This document shows, one piece after another, positions 17,099 to 26,171 of a stretch of DNA of 64,000 nucleotides. The notes under the pieces were generated by a model that ran no database searches, was not told the DNA's origin, and worked only from the letters and a program-made list of their open reading frames with translations. Source of the DNA: an uncultured Flavobacteriaceae bacterium (GTDB lineage: Bacteria > Bacteroidota > Bacteroidia > Flavobacteriales > Flavobacteriaceae); the NCBI GenBank assembly GCA_947500585.1, contig CANMSN010000001.1, positions 434,001 through 498,000 on the forward strand, written 5' to 3'. Numbering within the stretch: position 1 is the first letter of the stretch; each line of letters begins with the position of its first letter. A program made the translations under genes and the position numbers.

Positions 17099-20000
17099 AT
17101 GAAAAAAATTCTCACTATTTTTCTCGTTATGCTATCTGTTCAAGTTTTTTCGCAAGAAAAAAATATTTCTGGAACTGTAGTTGACGACACAGGACAACCC
17201 TTGTTAGGTGTTACCATATTAATAAAAGGTATGGCAAAAGGTACCGTAACAGATTTTGATGGTGGTTATACCATAAATGCCAAAACTGGTGATGTTTTGG
17301 TTTTTTCTTTTTTGGGTACTGAAACTAAAGAAGTTACAGTAGGTAGCCAAAACACAATAAATGTAACACTTATTACTACCGACACATCTTTAGATGAAGT
17401 TGTTGTAGTTGGATATGGCTCTGTAAGAAAAAGTGATTTAACAGGGTCTGTATCTTCAATAAAAGCAGAAGCTATTGAAAATATTGCTGCAGTAAATTTT
17501 GAAGAAGCCTTAGCGGGTAGAGCTCCAGGTGTTGTAGTAACTTCTAGTTCTGGAGAACCAGGAAGTCCTGTTAATATTCAAATAAGGGGAATTAGTTCTT
17601 TAAATAATAGTCAACCACTATACATTATCGACGGTGTACAAATGGAAAACGGACTAGAAGATGGTCTAGAAGAAAGTAGTGTAGATATAACTTCTGAATC
17701 TTTAAGTCCTTTGGCTATGTTAAACCAAGCAGATATTGAGTCTATAGAAATTTTAAAAGATGCTTCTTCAACAGCAATTTACGGTTCACGTGGGGCTAGT
17801 GGTGTGGTTTTAATTACTACAAAAAAAGGTAAAGAAGGAAAAGGAGTTGTACAATTGTCTGTAGATTATGGAATCGCTGAGGTACAACGCTTAATTGATG
17901 TACTAGATTCTAATGAGTATTATATTATGAATACCGAAAGATTACTTAATGCAGGAAATGAGCTAAATGCCGAAGAAAACTTTTTTTACACCCAAGCTCT
18001 AGCAGGACAATTAGAAACAAACAATTGGCAAGAACTTATTTCTCGTGTTGGTACACAATCTACTACAAATCTTAGTTTTAGTGGTGGTACTAAAGATATA
18101 AAATATTCGCTTTCAGGAAATCTTTTTCAAACAGATGGACCTGTTTTAGGAAGTTCATTTGACCGTATTAGTACTCGAGCTAGGATAAATGCGAATGTAT
18201 CTAAAAAGCTAAGTATAGCAGCGAATATAAGTTTTGGTCATCAATTAGCAACCAGAGTTGCAAGTGGTTCTGGAAACTCGTATAATAGAGCTATACGTGC
18301 CAACCCATTCGATGGTATTAATGTAGACGAAGACGAGCAAGATCTAGAAGACGGGGATTTACTAGCAAATCCAGTTGCTGATATTCAAAGAAATCCAAAC
18401 ACAACTTTACAAACACAGTTTGTTGGAAACATAGATTTAACGTATAACTTTACAGAGGCTTTGAATTTTAAAACATCTTTTGCGTTTCAAGAAAGAAATA
18501 ACTCTCAACGTTTTTATCAATCTATTCGTCTTGCTCTTAACGGAAGAGCTAGAACACAAGATACACGCAGAAGCAGAAAAACATTCTCTAATACGCTAAA
18601 TTTTAATAAAAAGATAGGTGAAAGTAGTATTAATGCCGTTTTAGGACAAGAATTACAAGAAACAACACAAGAAGGAATACGAGTACAAACTACTTCATTC
18701 GCTAATGATTTGCTTGGTGTTTATGCTCTAGATTTTGGTACGTTTAACGATAGAGAAAGCCTTACATTTTCTAATGATGTGTTGGTTTCATTTTTTGGAA
18801 GGCTTAATTATACACTTAAAAATAAATACTTACTTACATTAACTGGGCGTTACGATGGAGCTTCTAAATTTGCAGCTAACAAAAAATGGGCGTTTTTTAA
18901 TGCTGCAGCGTTAGCCTATAAACTTTCAGAAGAAGAATTTATTAAAAATATTGATGCCATTTCAGAAATGAAATTTCGAGTAAGTTATGGTACTTCAGGT
19001 AACCAAGCTATTAATCCATATCAATCGCTAGATCAATATCAGGGCGATATAACTGCTTTTGATGCAGATGAAAGTACTACGGCAGTCTTCTACCAAAATC
19101 AATTACCAAACTCTAACTTAGAATGGGAAACTACCTCTCAAATAGATGGAGGGTTAGATTTAGGTTTATTTAAAAATAGATTTTCACTTACTTTTGATTA
19201 TTACAATAAAATAACAGATAATCTTTTATTTACAGGACAAAGAATAGGTGCGCAATCTGGATTTACTGCATTTACTCAAAATAATGGAGCTTTAGATACT
19301 AAAGGTTTTGAAGTTTCTTTTGATGCAAAAATTATAAGAAGTAAAAAGTTTAAATGGAATTTAACAGCCAATGCTGCCACAGGAAAAACCATAATTACAG
19401 ATTTAGAAGTTGATTTAACAGAAAGCGGTTGGAATCCTGGATTTATTGATGGTGGCACACAACGATTAATTATAGGCGAAGAAATAGGGGCGTTTTATGG
19501 TTATAAAACTGCTGGTATTTCACAATTTGATGATTTCCAAGCTTTTCAAGGTCTAACCAACCAGGAGCAAATAGATCTTTACAATTCAAATCGTAATACA
19601 CTACACACCTTTGTAGATGGCTATTCAGGAGGCCTCCCCTTTGCTGCCAATTTAACTAAACCAGGTAGCCAATTGTATGAAGATATTTCTGGTCCAGATG
19701 GTGTCCCAGATGGTGTAATTGATGACGAAGATCTACAAATTATTGGTCGGGCACAACCAGATGTAACATTAGGGTTGACTAACAATTTTTCTTTTGGTAA
19801 TTTTTCTCTTAATGTTTTCGTAGATTCTCAACTAAATAAAGACGTATATAACCATGCTAATTATACGTTGTTAAGATTCAATGGCACTAACAACTCAATT
19901 GCTGAGGCATTTAATAGATGGACTCCAGAAAATCCAAGCACAGTATATCCACGTGTAGATATAAATAATGGTAATAGACCTTTTAGCGATAGATTTATTC

Positions 20001-20248
20001 AAGATGGTTCATTTATACGACTACAAAATGTTACCCTTAACTATAATTTTTCCAAAGAACTTACTGATAAATTAAAAATAAGCGCCTTACGATTATACGT
20101 ATCAGGCACAAATTTGGCTATATGGACAAAATATACAGGATTTACACCTGATGTAAATTCATTAAGATTTAATACCAGATTAGGTCACGATATGTCCAAT
20201 GCACCTCCAAGACGACTTATTCGAATGGGACTAAATATGAAATTTTAA
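17099..20248 (+). CDS. SusC-like TonB-dependent outer-membrane transporter
   Basis: Outer-membrane beta-barrel importer of oligosaccharides, 1049 residues, a normal SusC length. It has a signal peptide (to 18), a carboxypeptidase-regulatory-like domain (about 22-95), the DEVVVVGYG segment (99-107) and a plug with ALAGRAPGVVV and IQIRGISSLN. A long barrel ends in an aromatic residue (MKF). It pairs with the SusD lipoprotein 27 bases downstream. It is the signature gene of the PUL, and its promoter carries element C. TonB/ExbBD energise it from the inner membrane. Confidence 0.96.
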   Translation: MKKILTIFLVMLSVQVFSQEKNISGTVVDDTGQPLLGVTILIKGMAKGTVTDFDGGYTINAKTGDVLVFSFLGTETKEVTVGSQNTINVTLITTDTSLDEVVVVGYGSVRKSDLTGSVSSIKAEAIENIAAVNFEEALAGRAPGVVVTSSSGEPGSPVNIQIRGISSLNNSQPLYIIDGVQMENGLEDGLEESSVDITSESLSPLAMLNQADIESIEILKDASSTAIYGSRGASGVVLITTKKGKEGKGVVQLSVDYGIAEVQRLIDVLDSNEYYIMNTERLLNAGNELNAEENFFYTQALAGQLETNNWQELISRVGTQSTTNLSFSGGTKDIKYSLSGNLFQTDGPVLGSSFDRISTRARINANVSKKLSIAANISFGHQLATRVASGSGNSYNRAIRANPFDGINVDEDEQDLEDGDLLANPVADIQRNPNTTLQTQFVGNIDLTYNFTEALNFKTSFAFQERNNSQRFYQSIRLALNGRARTQDTRRSRKTFSNTLNFNKKIGESSINAVLGQELQETTQEGIRVQTTSFANDLLGVYALDFGTFNDRESLTFSNDVLVSFFGRLNYTLKNKYLLTLTGRYDGASKFAANKKWAFFNAAALAYKLSEEEFIKNIDAISEMKFRVSYGTSGNQAINPYQSLDQYQGDITAFDADESTTAVFYQNQLPNSNLEWETTSQIDGGLDLGLFKNRFSLTFDYYNKITDNLLFTGQRIGAQSGFTAFTQNNGALDTKGFEVSFDAKIIRSKKFKWNLTANAATGKTIITDLEVDLTESGWNPGFIDGGTQRLIIGEEIGAFYGYKTAGISQFDDFQAFQGLTNQEQIDLYNSNRNTLHTFVDGYSGGLPFAANLTKPGSQLYEDISGPDGVPDGVIDDEDLQIIGRAQPDVTLGLTNNFSFGNFSLNVFVDSQLNKDVYNHANYTLLRFNGTNNSIAEAFNRWTPENPSTVYPRVDINNGNRPFSDRFIQDGSFIRLQNVTLNYNFSKELTDKLKISALRLYVSGTNLAIWTKYTGFTPDVNSLRFNTRLGHDMSNAPPRRLIRMGLNMKF

Positions 20249-20275
20249 AAATAAAATAATTTAAAAAGTATAAAT

Positions 20276-22009
20276 ATGAAAACGAAATTTAAAATTAGTT
20301 TGTTGCTTTTTACACTTTTCATAAGTATATCTTGTGAAGAATATCTTGAAGAAACACCACCAACATTTGTTTCTGCAAGTAATTTTTGGCAAACAGCTAG
20401 CGATGCTAGAACAGGAGTTGATGGCGCTTATCAGAGTGCAAATACTGCGTACCGACGGTGGATGGGCCATATTGATATGTTTACTGACGATGTGGTATGT
20501 AGACCAAGTCCACAAGTAGCTCAACAACTTGATTTTGCACAACATACCCTAGATGCAGAAAATTTTGTTGTAAGTGATATTTCCTTCGGAGGTATTTATC
20601 CTAGTCTATGGCAAGGTATTGCAAGAGCCAATACTGTATTGAAATTCGTTCCAGACATAAATATGGATGAAACCGAAAAAAATATGATTTTAGGCGAAGC
20701 AAGAGCATTAAGAGCATTTTACTATTACAGATTGATAAAAATATGGGGAGATGCCCCAATGATTACTGAAGGAATTGAGGTTAAGGCCGATTTTAGTAAA
20801 CCTAGAACAGACGTTAATACCATTTATGATGAAGTTATAATTCCAGATCTTAAGTTTGCTGAAGAACATTGTAGCGATGGACTTCACATTGATGGTCATT
20901 TTACAAAATGGACTGCCAAAATGATTTTAGCAGATGTGTACCTGAATCGTGCTGGTTGGTACAGAACCTCTAAAACAGGAGAAATTGTTCAAGGTGATCA
21001 AGCAAACTGGGCATTAGCAAGAGATAAGGCTAAAGAAATTATAGACGATTCTCCACATTCTTTAAACACTGCGCCTTTAGTTGAAGGTGAGGAAATAACT
21101 CCCGCTTATGGCGTAGCATGGAAAAATCCATATACTCCAGAATCCATATTTGAACTATCCTACATACAAGTGCAAAATTTTGGTACATGGTACAGTCGTA
21201 ACATTAATATGCAAAGAAATGGTGCTCCATATTGGGGAACCAATAATGATACACCTTTATTAAATACTCCTGATAGTATAGCTTTAACTGTTAATAATGC
21301 TAGCATGCGCTTTGTCCCATTTACTGGAAGGCTTAATATAATTGGTTCTAATCTAGTCACGCCAGATCTTTGGGATGCGTTTGAAGATGGCGATGAAAGA
21401 CGTGATTATGGTTTAATGACTAGATATGATGATTATAATTCTACAAATGCACCAAGAACAATACTATGTAATCCTACATTTAGAAAACTAGCAGATATGG
21501 ATTACTTTCTTGGAGAACCCGATACGAATTTCCAATACACTACTCAAAACCTTATAATATATAGATATGCTGAAGCGCTATTAGTTTATGCTGAGGCGCA
21601 AAACGAAGCCGATGGTGCGCCTAACGCAGAAGCATATACTGCAATCAACGCACTTAGAAATAGAGCTGGTTTAGCAGATTTAACTCCTGGGCTATCTCAA
21701 GATGATTTTAGAAAAGCTGTTTGGAATGAGAGACGTGTAGAACTTCACGCAGAATTTAAGCGTAAATTCGACCTCATGAGAACGAATAGATTGAAGCAAG
21801 AAACTACAGACATCAACCTTGAATGGTCTGTAGCACAAGGTATTTATATCTCACCAACGCAAGATAGTACACGTGTTTACACTTATGCTGCAAATACTTA
21901 CATTAATAACAGATGGGAGTATCCAGATCGTGAGTGGTTGTGGCCTATACCACTACAAGAACTTCGTTTAAATGAAGAGAATGGATGGTATCAAAATGCA
22001 GGTTATTAA
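20276..22009 (+). CDS. SusD-like surface glycan-binding lipoprotein
   Basis: A 577-residue lipoprotein with lipobox ISISC (Cys20). The sequence carries the family's alpha-helical pattern: GEARALRAFYYYRL in the N-terminal half and YAEALLVYAEAQNEADG with ALRNRAGL near the C-terminal half. Ends in PIPLQELRLN, typical of RagB/SusD proteins. It forms the lid of the SusC transporter and captures glycan at the outer face. It is 27 bases from susC, so the pair is cotranscribed. A hairpin at 22036-22067 follows it. Confidence 0.95.
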   Translation: MKTKFKISLLLFTLFISISCEEYLEETPPTFVSASNFWQTASDARTGVDGAYQSANTAYRRWMGHIDMFTDDVVCRPSPQVAQQLDFAQHTLDAENFVVSDISFGGIYPSLWQGIARANTVLKFVPDINMDETEKNMILGEARALRAFYYYRLIKIWGDAPMITEGIEVKADFSKPRTDVNTIYDEVIIPDLKFAEEHCSDGLHIDGHFTKWTAKMILADVYLNRAGWYRTSKTGEIVQGDQANWALARDKAKEIIDDSPHSLNTAPLVEGEEITPAYGVAWKNPYTPESIFELSYIQVQNFGTWYSRNINMQRNGAPYWGTNNDTPLLNTPDSIALTVNNASMRFVPFTGRLNIIGSNLVTPDLWDAFEDGDERRDYGLMTRYDDYNSTNAPRTILCNPTFRKLADMDYFLGEPDTNFQYTTQNLIIYRYAEALLVYAEAQNEADGAPNAEAYTAINALRNRAGLADLTPGLSQDDFRKAVWNERRVELHAEFKRKFDLMRTNRLKQETTDINLEWSVAQGIYISPTQDSTRVYTYAANTYINNRWEYPDREWLWPIPLQELRLNEENGWYQNAGY

Positions 22010-22035
22010 TAATCTATAAAACCTATTTTTAATAA

Positions 22036-22067
22036 AAGGGCATTTAGGATTCATTCCAAATGCCCTT
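22036..22067 (+). terminator. Hairpin after susD
   Basis: AAGGGCATTT (22036-22045) pairs with AAATGCCCTT (22058-22067) across a 12-base loop, 26 bases past the susD stop. No T run follows, so it may process or attenuate rather than fully terminate transcription into the GH29 gene. Confidence 0.55.
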
Positions 22068-22177
22068 AAATATCATTAAGAATATCTAATGATAACTGCT
22101 GTAGATTTAATTATTTTTAATAAACAAATCAAAATTTCTTCAAAATTATACAACAACTATTTAATAATAAAATTAAA

Positions 22178-23977
22178 ATGACTTTAAAGAAAGTAAAAAG
22201 ACTTTTTTTCCTTTTCGGATTGTCACTCATTTTAAGCCTGAATGCTTCAGCACAAGAAAAAACCGAAAGTATGGATAAAATGTGGGGAAGTACTGAAGTA
22301 TCAGTAGATGCTTTAAAAAATGGCAAAGGAAAACTTTTTGATGAAGGCAATTTTGGGATGTTTATTCACTGGGGACTTTACTCAAAACTAGCTGGTCAAT
22401 GGAAAGATAAAACCTATTATGGTATTGGTGAATGGATTATGAATCCAAGAGTAGCTGATATTCCTCTTAAAGATTATATGCAAATTGCCAATGAGTTTAA
22501 TCCTGTAAATTTTGATGCTAAAAAAATAGCAAAATTAGCAAAAGATGCTGGTATGAAATATATTATAATAACTAGTAAGCATCATGATGGCTTTGCAATG
22601 TTCGATTCTAAAGCTAGTGATTTTAATATTGTAGATGCAACACCTTTTGGTAGAGATCCAATGCATGAATTATCTGATGCGTGTCATGAATTAGGGTTAG
22701 GTTTTGGTTTCTATTACTCACATAATCAAGATTGGACAGCTCCTGGCGGTAGCGGTGGCCCTAAAGTTGATGCTAAAGGAAGAGAAGCATCATTCAAAGA
22801 ATATTTTTATAGTAAATGTAAGCCTCAAGTTAAAGAGATCTGTACTAACTATGGTCAAATTGATTTTGTATGGTTTGATACTCCTAGAAATATGAAAAAA
22901 GAGTATGTAGTTGAGTTAGCTAATATGGTTAGAGAGTTACAACCAAAAGCTATGATGTGTAGTAGAATTGGACATGGCTTAGGTGATTATTCCAGTAATG
23001 GTGATATGGAAGTACCAACAAAAAATATTGAAGGGTTATGGGAAACCTGTGATACCAATAATGATTCTTGGTCTTATGCATGGTATGACAATAATTTTAA
23101 AAACCCTAAAGAAATATTAAATAGGCTTGTTTCAACAGTCGCTAGAGGCGGTTCCTATTTATTTAATGTTGGTCCAACAGGCACAGGGGAAATACCTGAA
23201 ATTGGTACTCAATTTTTAGAAGAAGCAGGGAATTGGATAAAACGATACCCTCAAGTTATATATGGAGCGGGTCCTTCTCCATGGGGTCATGCGTTACCAT
23301 GGGGTGATGTAACAACTCAAGGAAATTCTTTATTTCTTTCAGTATTCGATTGGCCTACTGATGATAAATTATATTTACCTGGATTAAAGAGTGAAATAGA
23401 ATCTGCAGCTATACTAACAAAAGATTCAAAACATACGATAAATTTTTCTATAGAATCAAACTGGGTAGTATTTAATCTTCCTTTTAAAAAGCCTACTCAG
23501 CCTGCAACTGTAATTGAAGTGAAAATGAAAAATAAAGCAAGTGAAACTATTGTTGAAAAAGAAATTGGTATATACCCAAATATCAATAGCACACTTTTAG
23601 CTGAATTAGGAGAAGTTATTAATGCAGAACACGAAAAAATTCGTTGGATGGAAAAATTTGGAGAGTGGAAACATGCACATCAAGTTAGTAATTGGAAAGA
23701 AGACAGTGCTGTTGAATGGCAAGTAAACGTTAATGAAACTGGATATTATTATGTAGATCTTTGTTACAGAGGTGATAATAGGCTCGTATGGAAGATATCT
23801 ACTGATGAAGGTGTTACTGTACAAAATCAACAAGCAGCAACAGAAAAATATGTAAATTATAATATGGGTATTTTAGAATTTAAAAAACCAGGTAAACATA
23901 CTATTTCAGTATCATTAGTTGATGGTGATACAAAAACTTCAAGTTTAAAATCAATGCTTTTAAAGCCAGCAAAATAA
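22178..23977 (+). CDS. GH29 alpha-L-fucosidase (secreted)
   Basis: Retaining exo-fucosidase of 599 residues with a signal peptide (to 26). The barrel starts FGMFIHWGLYS (59-69). KHHDGFAMF (134-142) and FYYSHNQDW (178-186) are active-site segments. The nucleophile is Asp234 in VWFDTP. A C-terminal accessory beta domain (about 475-599) carries GYYYVDLCYRG. It is closely paralogous to the lipoprotein fucosidase at 26172-27977. It releases fucose from the PUL glycan. It follows susD by 168 bases and precedes a sulfatase by 69 bases, so it is likely part of the rightward operon. No 28-bp element is seen in front of it. Confidence 0.93.
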   Translation: MTLKKVKRLFFLFGLSLILSLNASAQEKTESMDKMWGSTEVSVDALKNGKGKLFDEGNFGMFIHWGLYSKLAGQWKDKTYYGIGEWIMNPRVADIPLKDYMQIANEFNPVNFDAKKIAKLAKDAGMKYIIITSKHHDGFAMFDSKASDFNIVDATPFGRDPMHELSDACHELGLGFGFYYSHNQDWTAPGGSGGPKVDAKGREASFKEYFYSKCKPQVKEICTNYGQIDFVWFDTPRNMKKEYVVELANMVRELQPKAMMCSRIGHGLGDYSSNGDMEVPTKNIEGLWETCDTNNDSWSYAWYDNNFKNPKEILNRLVSTVARGGSYLFNVGPTGTGEIPEIGTQFLEEAGNWIKRYPQVIYGAGPSPWGHALPWGDVTTQGNSLFLSVFDWPTDDKLYLPGLKSEIESAAILTKDSKHTINFSIESNWVVFNLPFKKPTQPATVIEVKMKNKASETIVEKEIGIYPNINSTLLAELGEVINAEHEKIRWMEKFGEWKHAHQVSNWKEDSAVEWQVNVNETGYYYVDLCYRGDNRLVWKISTDEGVTVQNQQAATEKYVNYNMGILEFKKPGKHTISVSLVDGDTKTSSLKSMLLKPAK

Positions 23978-24046
23978 TCAATAGTATAAGCTTTAAAATA
24001 AGAAAATATTAAATTCGTATTTAAAATTAGTTAAACACTAAAATAG

Positions 24047-25426
24047 ATGAATAGTAAAATTTTAATAGTACTAATTGTTTTAATTGAATTTATTATTTCA
24101 TGCAAATCAGTAGAAAAAAAGAACACTGACAATATAGCTAGTAAAAAACCCAATATTATTTTCATATTTGCTGATGATTGGGGTTATGGTGATTTAAGTA
24201 GTCATGGAAATACTTGGATACAAACTCCTTATCTTGATAAAATGGCAAGTGAAGGTATTGATTTCACCAACTTTACAGTAAATAGTCCTGTTTGTTCACC
24301 AAGTAGAACTGCTGTTATGACAGGCCAATTCCCTGCTAGAAATAGTATACACGAACACTTTGCTAGTCTAAAGAATAATCATAATCGAGGTATGCCAGAT
24401 TGGTTAGATACTACAGTTCCATTATTACCAAAGCTATTACAAGATGCAGGATATACAACTGGTCATTTTGGAAAATGGCATTTAGGTAAAGCACCAGATG
24501 CCCCAACAGAAGATGCTTATGGATATGATGCTTTTGCAACTTTCAATGGATCTGATACCAATAGAATAAAACCTAATGGATTAGCTTCAGTAGATCATGC
24601 AGAGGTATTTATTAAAGAAAATAAAGACAAGCCTTTCTTTATCAATCTATGGTTACACGAATCACATTTAGCTCATTTTCCTCAAGATAGATATATGGAA
24701 AAATTCAGCAATTTAGATGAGCAAAAAAGAGTTTATGCTTCTATAATCGCTGAAGGTGATGAAGGTGTAGGAAGAATATTAAATCTATTAAAAAAATTAA
24801 ATATAGATGATAATACGTTAGTTATTTTTTCTTCTGATAATGGTCCAGAAGCAACAAGAGGTATTGAGCATAAACAACATAATGGCAAGAATTATGGAGG
24901 CTACTACTCTGTTGGGGAAACAGCTGGTTTAATAGGTCAAAAAAGATCGCTTTATGCTGGTGGAACTCGTGTTCCATTTATTGTAAGATGGCCAGCAACT
25001 ACTCCCAAAGGGATAAAAGATACTACTTCTGTAATTACCGCTGTAGATTTACTGCCAACATTTGTAGATATATCTGGTGCAAAAATGCCTGAAAACTTTA
25101 CTCCAGATGGAGAAAATGTAGTTGCTGCTTTTAAAGGCGAAAACTTTAAAAGAGAAAAAGTTATTTATTGGGAATGGAAAGGTGTTATCTCTAAAGACTA
25201 TACATGGCCTTCTATAGGACTTCGCGATGGAGATTGGAAACTGATTACCAACAAAGATTTAAATAGAACTGAATTATACAACATCAAAAACGATTGGGCA
25301 GAAAAAACAGATTTATCTAATGAAAAACCCGAAATTGTAAAAGCGCTACAGGAAAAGTTAGATGCATGGAAAAAAAGCTTACCAACCTCACCAAAAGAAA
25401 GCTGCATTACTAAAGTGAGTAAATAA
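24047..25426 (+). CDS. S1 family sulfatase (lipoprotein)
   Basis: A 459-residue sulfatase lipoprotein (lipobox IISC, Cys19). Metal ligands are at FADDWGYGD (Asp43/Asp44), and the formylglycine motif is CSPSR at 83-87. GHFGKWHLG and FSSDNGPEATRG follow in order. It lies 69 bases after the GH29 fucosidase on the same strand, pairing desulfation with defucosylation. It lacks the long C-terminal extension seen in the 617- and 634-residue sulfatases here. Confidence 0.92.
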   Translation: MNSKILIVLIVLIEFIISCKSVEKKNTDNIASKKPNIIFIFADDWGYGDLSSHGNTWIQTPYLDKMASEGIDFTNFTVNSPVCSPSRTAVMTGQFPARNSIHEHFASLKNNHNRGMPDWLDTTVPLLPKLLQDAGYTTGHFGKWHLGKAPDAPTEDAYGYDAFATFNGSDTNRIKPNGLASVDHAEVFIKENKDKPFFINLWLHESHLAHFPQDRYMEKFSNLDEQKRVYASIIAEGDEGVGRILNLLKKLNIDDNTLVIFSSDNGPEATRGIEHKQHNGKNYGGYYSVGETAGLIGQKRSLYAGGTRVPFIVRWPATTPKGIKDTTSVITAVDLLPTFVDISGAKMPENFTPDGENVVAAFKGENFKREKVIYWEWKGVISKDYTWPSIGLRDGDWKLITNKDLNRTELYNIKNDWAEKTDLSNEKPEIVKALQEKLDAWKKSLPTSPKESCITKVSK

Positions 25427-25492
25427 ACTTATATGAAAAGATAGCATTATTTTTCTGTCTATACTCCCAATTTACTTATCAATAGAAATTGA

Positions 25493-25939
25493 TTATTTTT
25501 TTTCAGGATAATTTAGCATACCCACATCATATTTTATTTTCCAAGAACCATCGTTTTGCTTTTCCCAAATATGTAAAGCCTTAAAACGTTCTGTTGTAAA
25601 AATGTCATATGCAATATTCCCTTCTATCCTAATTTCAATATACTCCCTCTCGGCTTTCCAATCCTTTTTATTACCAGATTGGGCTACCTTATTACAAATA
25701 GCTTCTCTTTCTTCAAAATACTCCTTTATTTTTATTCTGTCCCAAACATAAGGTTCGGTATGCAAACGTTTTGCATCAGCAGTAAAGTAACTTTCGACTT
25801 TTAAGAAATCATTATTAGCCCATGCTGTTTCATAATCATCAATAGCGAGCATAAGTGCTTTCATTTCAGCTTTATCATCTTGACAGGCAAAAACTGCCAA
25901 GAAAAATATCATTAATAGCATTCTAGATTTCATTACCAT
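25493..25939 (-). CDS. Small DUF4440/SnoaL-like lipoprotein
   Basis: A 148-residue protein with a lipobox (AVFAC, Cys19) and a cone-shaped NTF2-like fold pattern. It contains the IDDYETAWANNDFLKVESYFTADA helix-loop and ends WEKQNDGSWKIKYDVGMLNY. DUF4440/SnoaL-like proteins have varied roles, often ligand binding, and its function here is unknown. It converges with the sulfatase at 24047-25426. The gap to the GH29 gene upstream is 232 bases and holds a hairpin. Confidence 0.65.
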   Translation of the reverse strand: MVMKSRMLLMIFFLAVFACQDDKAEMKALMLAIDDYETAWANNDFLKVESYFTADAKRLHTEPYVWDRIKIKEYFEEREAICNKVAQSGNKKDWKAEREYIEIRIEGNIAYDIFTTERFKALHIWEKQNDGSWKIKYDVGMLNYPEKK

Positions 25940-25967
25940 TGTTTTTAGACATTTGACGACCTTAAAA

Positions 25968-25998
25968 TATAAAGCGCATAAATATAATGCGCTTTATA
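25968..25998 (-). terminator. Hairpin after the lipoprotein fucosidase
   Basis: A 12-bp perfect inverted repeat TATAAAGCGCAT (25968-25979) / ATGCGCTTTATA (25987-25998). On the minus strand TTTTAAG follows. It is about 170 bases past the stop of the GH29 gene at 26172. Confidence 0.55.
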
Positions 25999-26171
25999 AA
26001 ACTAACTCAAAACTTACTAAAAACTTACTAAAAAAACTATTTATAAACTTAATATCTATAATTAACAGCTAATATATTTCATTTAACTACGTTAATCTTT
26101 CTCAAATCGGTCAACTTCTTTCTCTATCATTGTAATTAAAAATTAAATGTAAAAAACAGAAAATATTTATC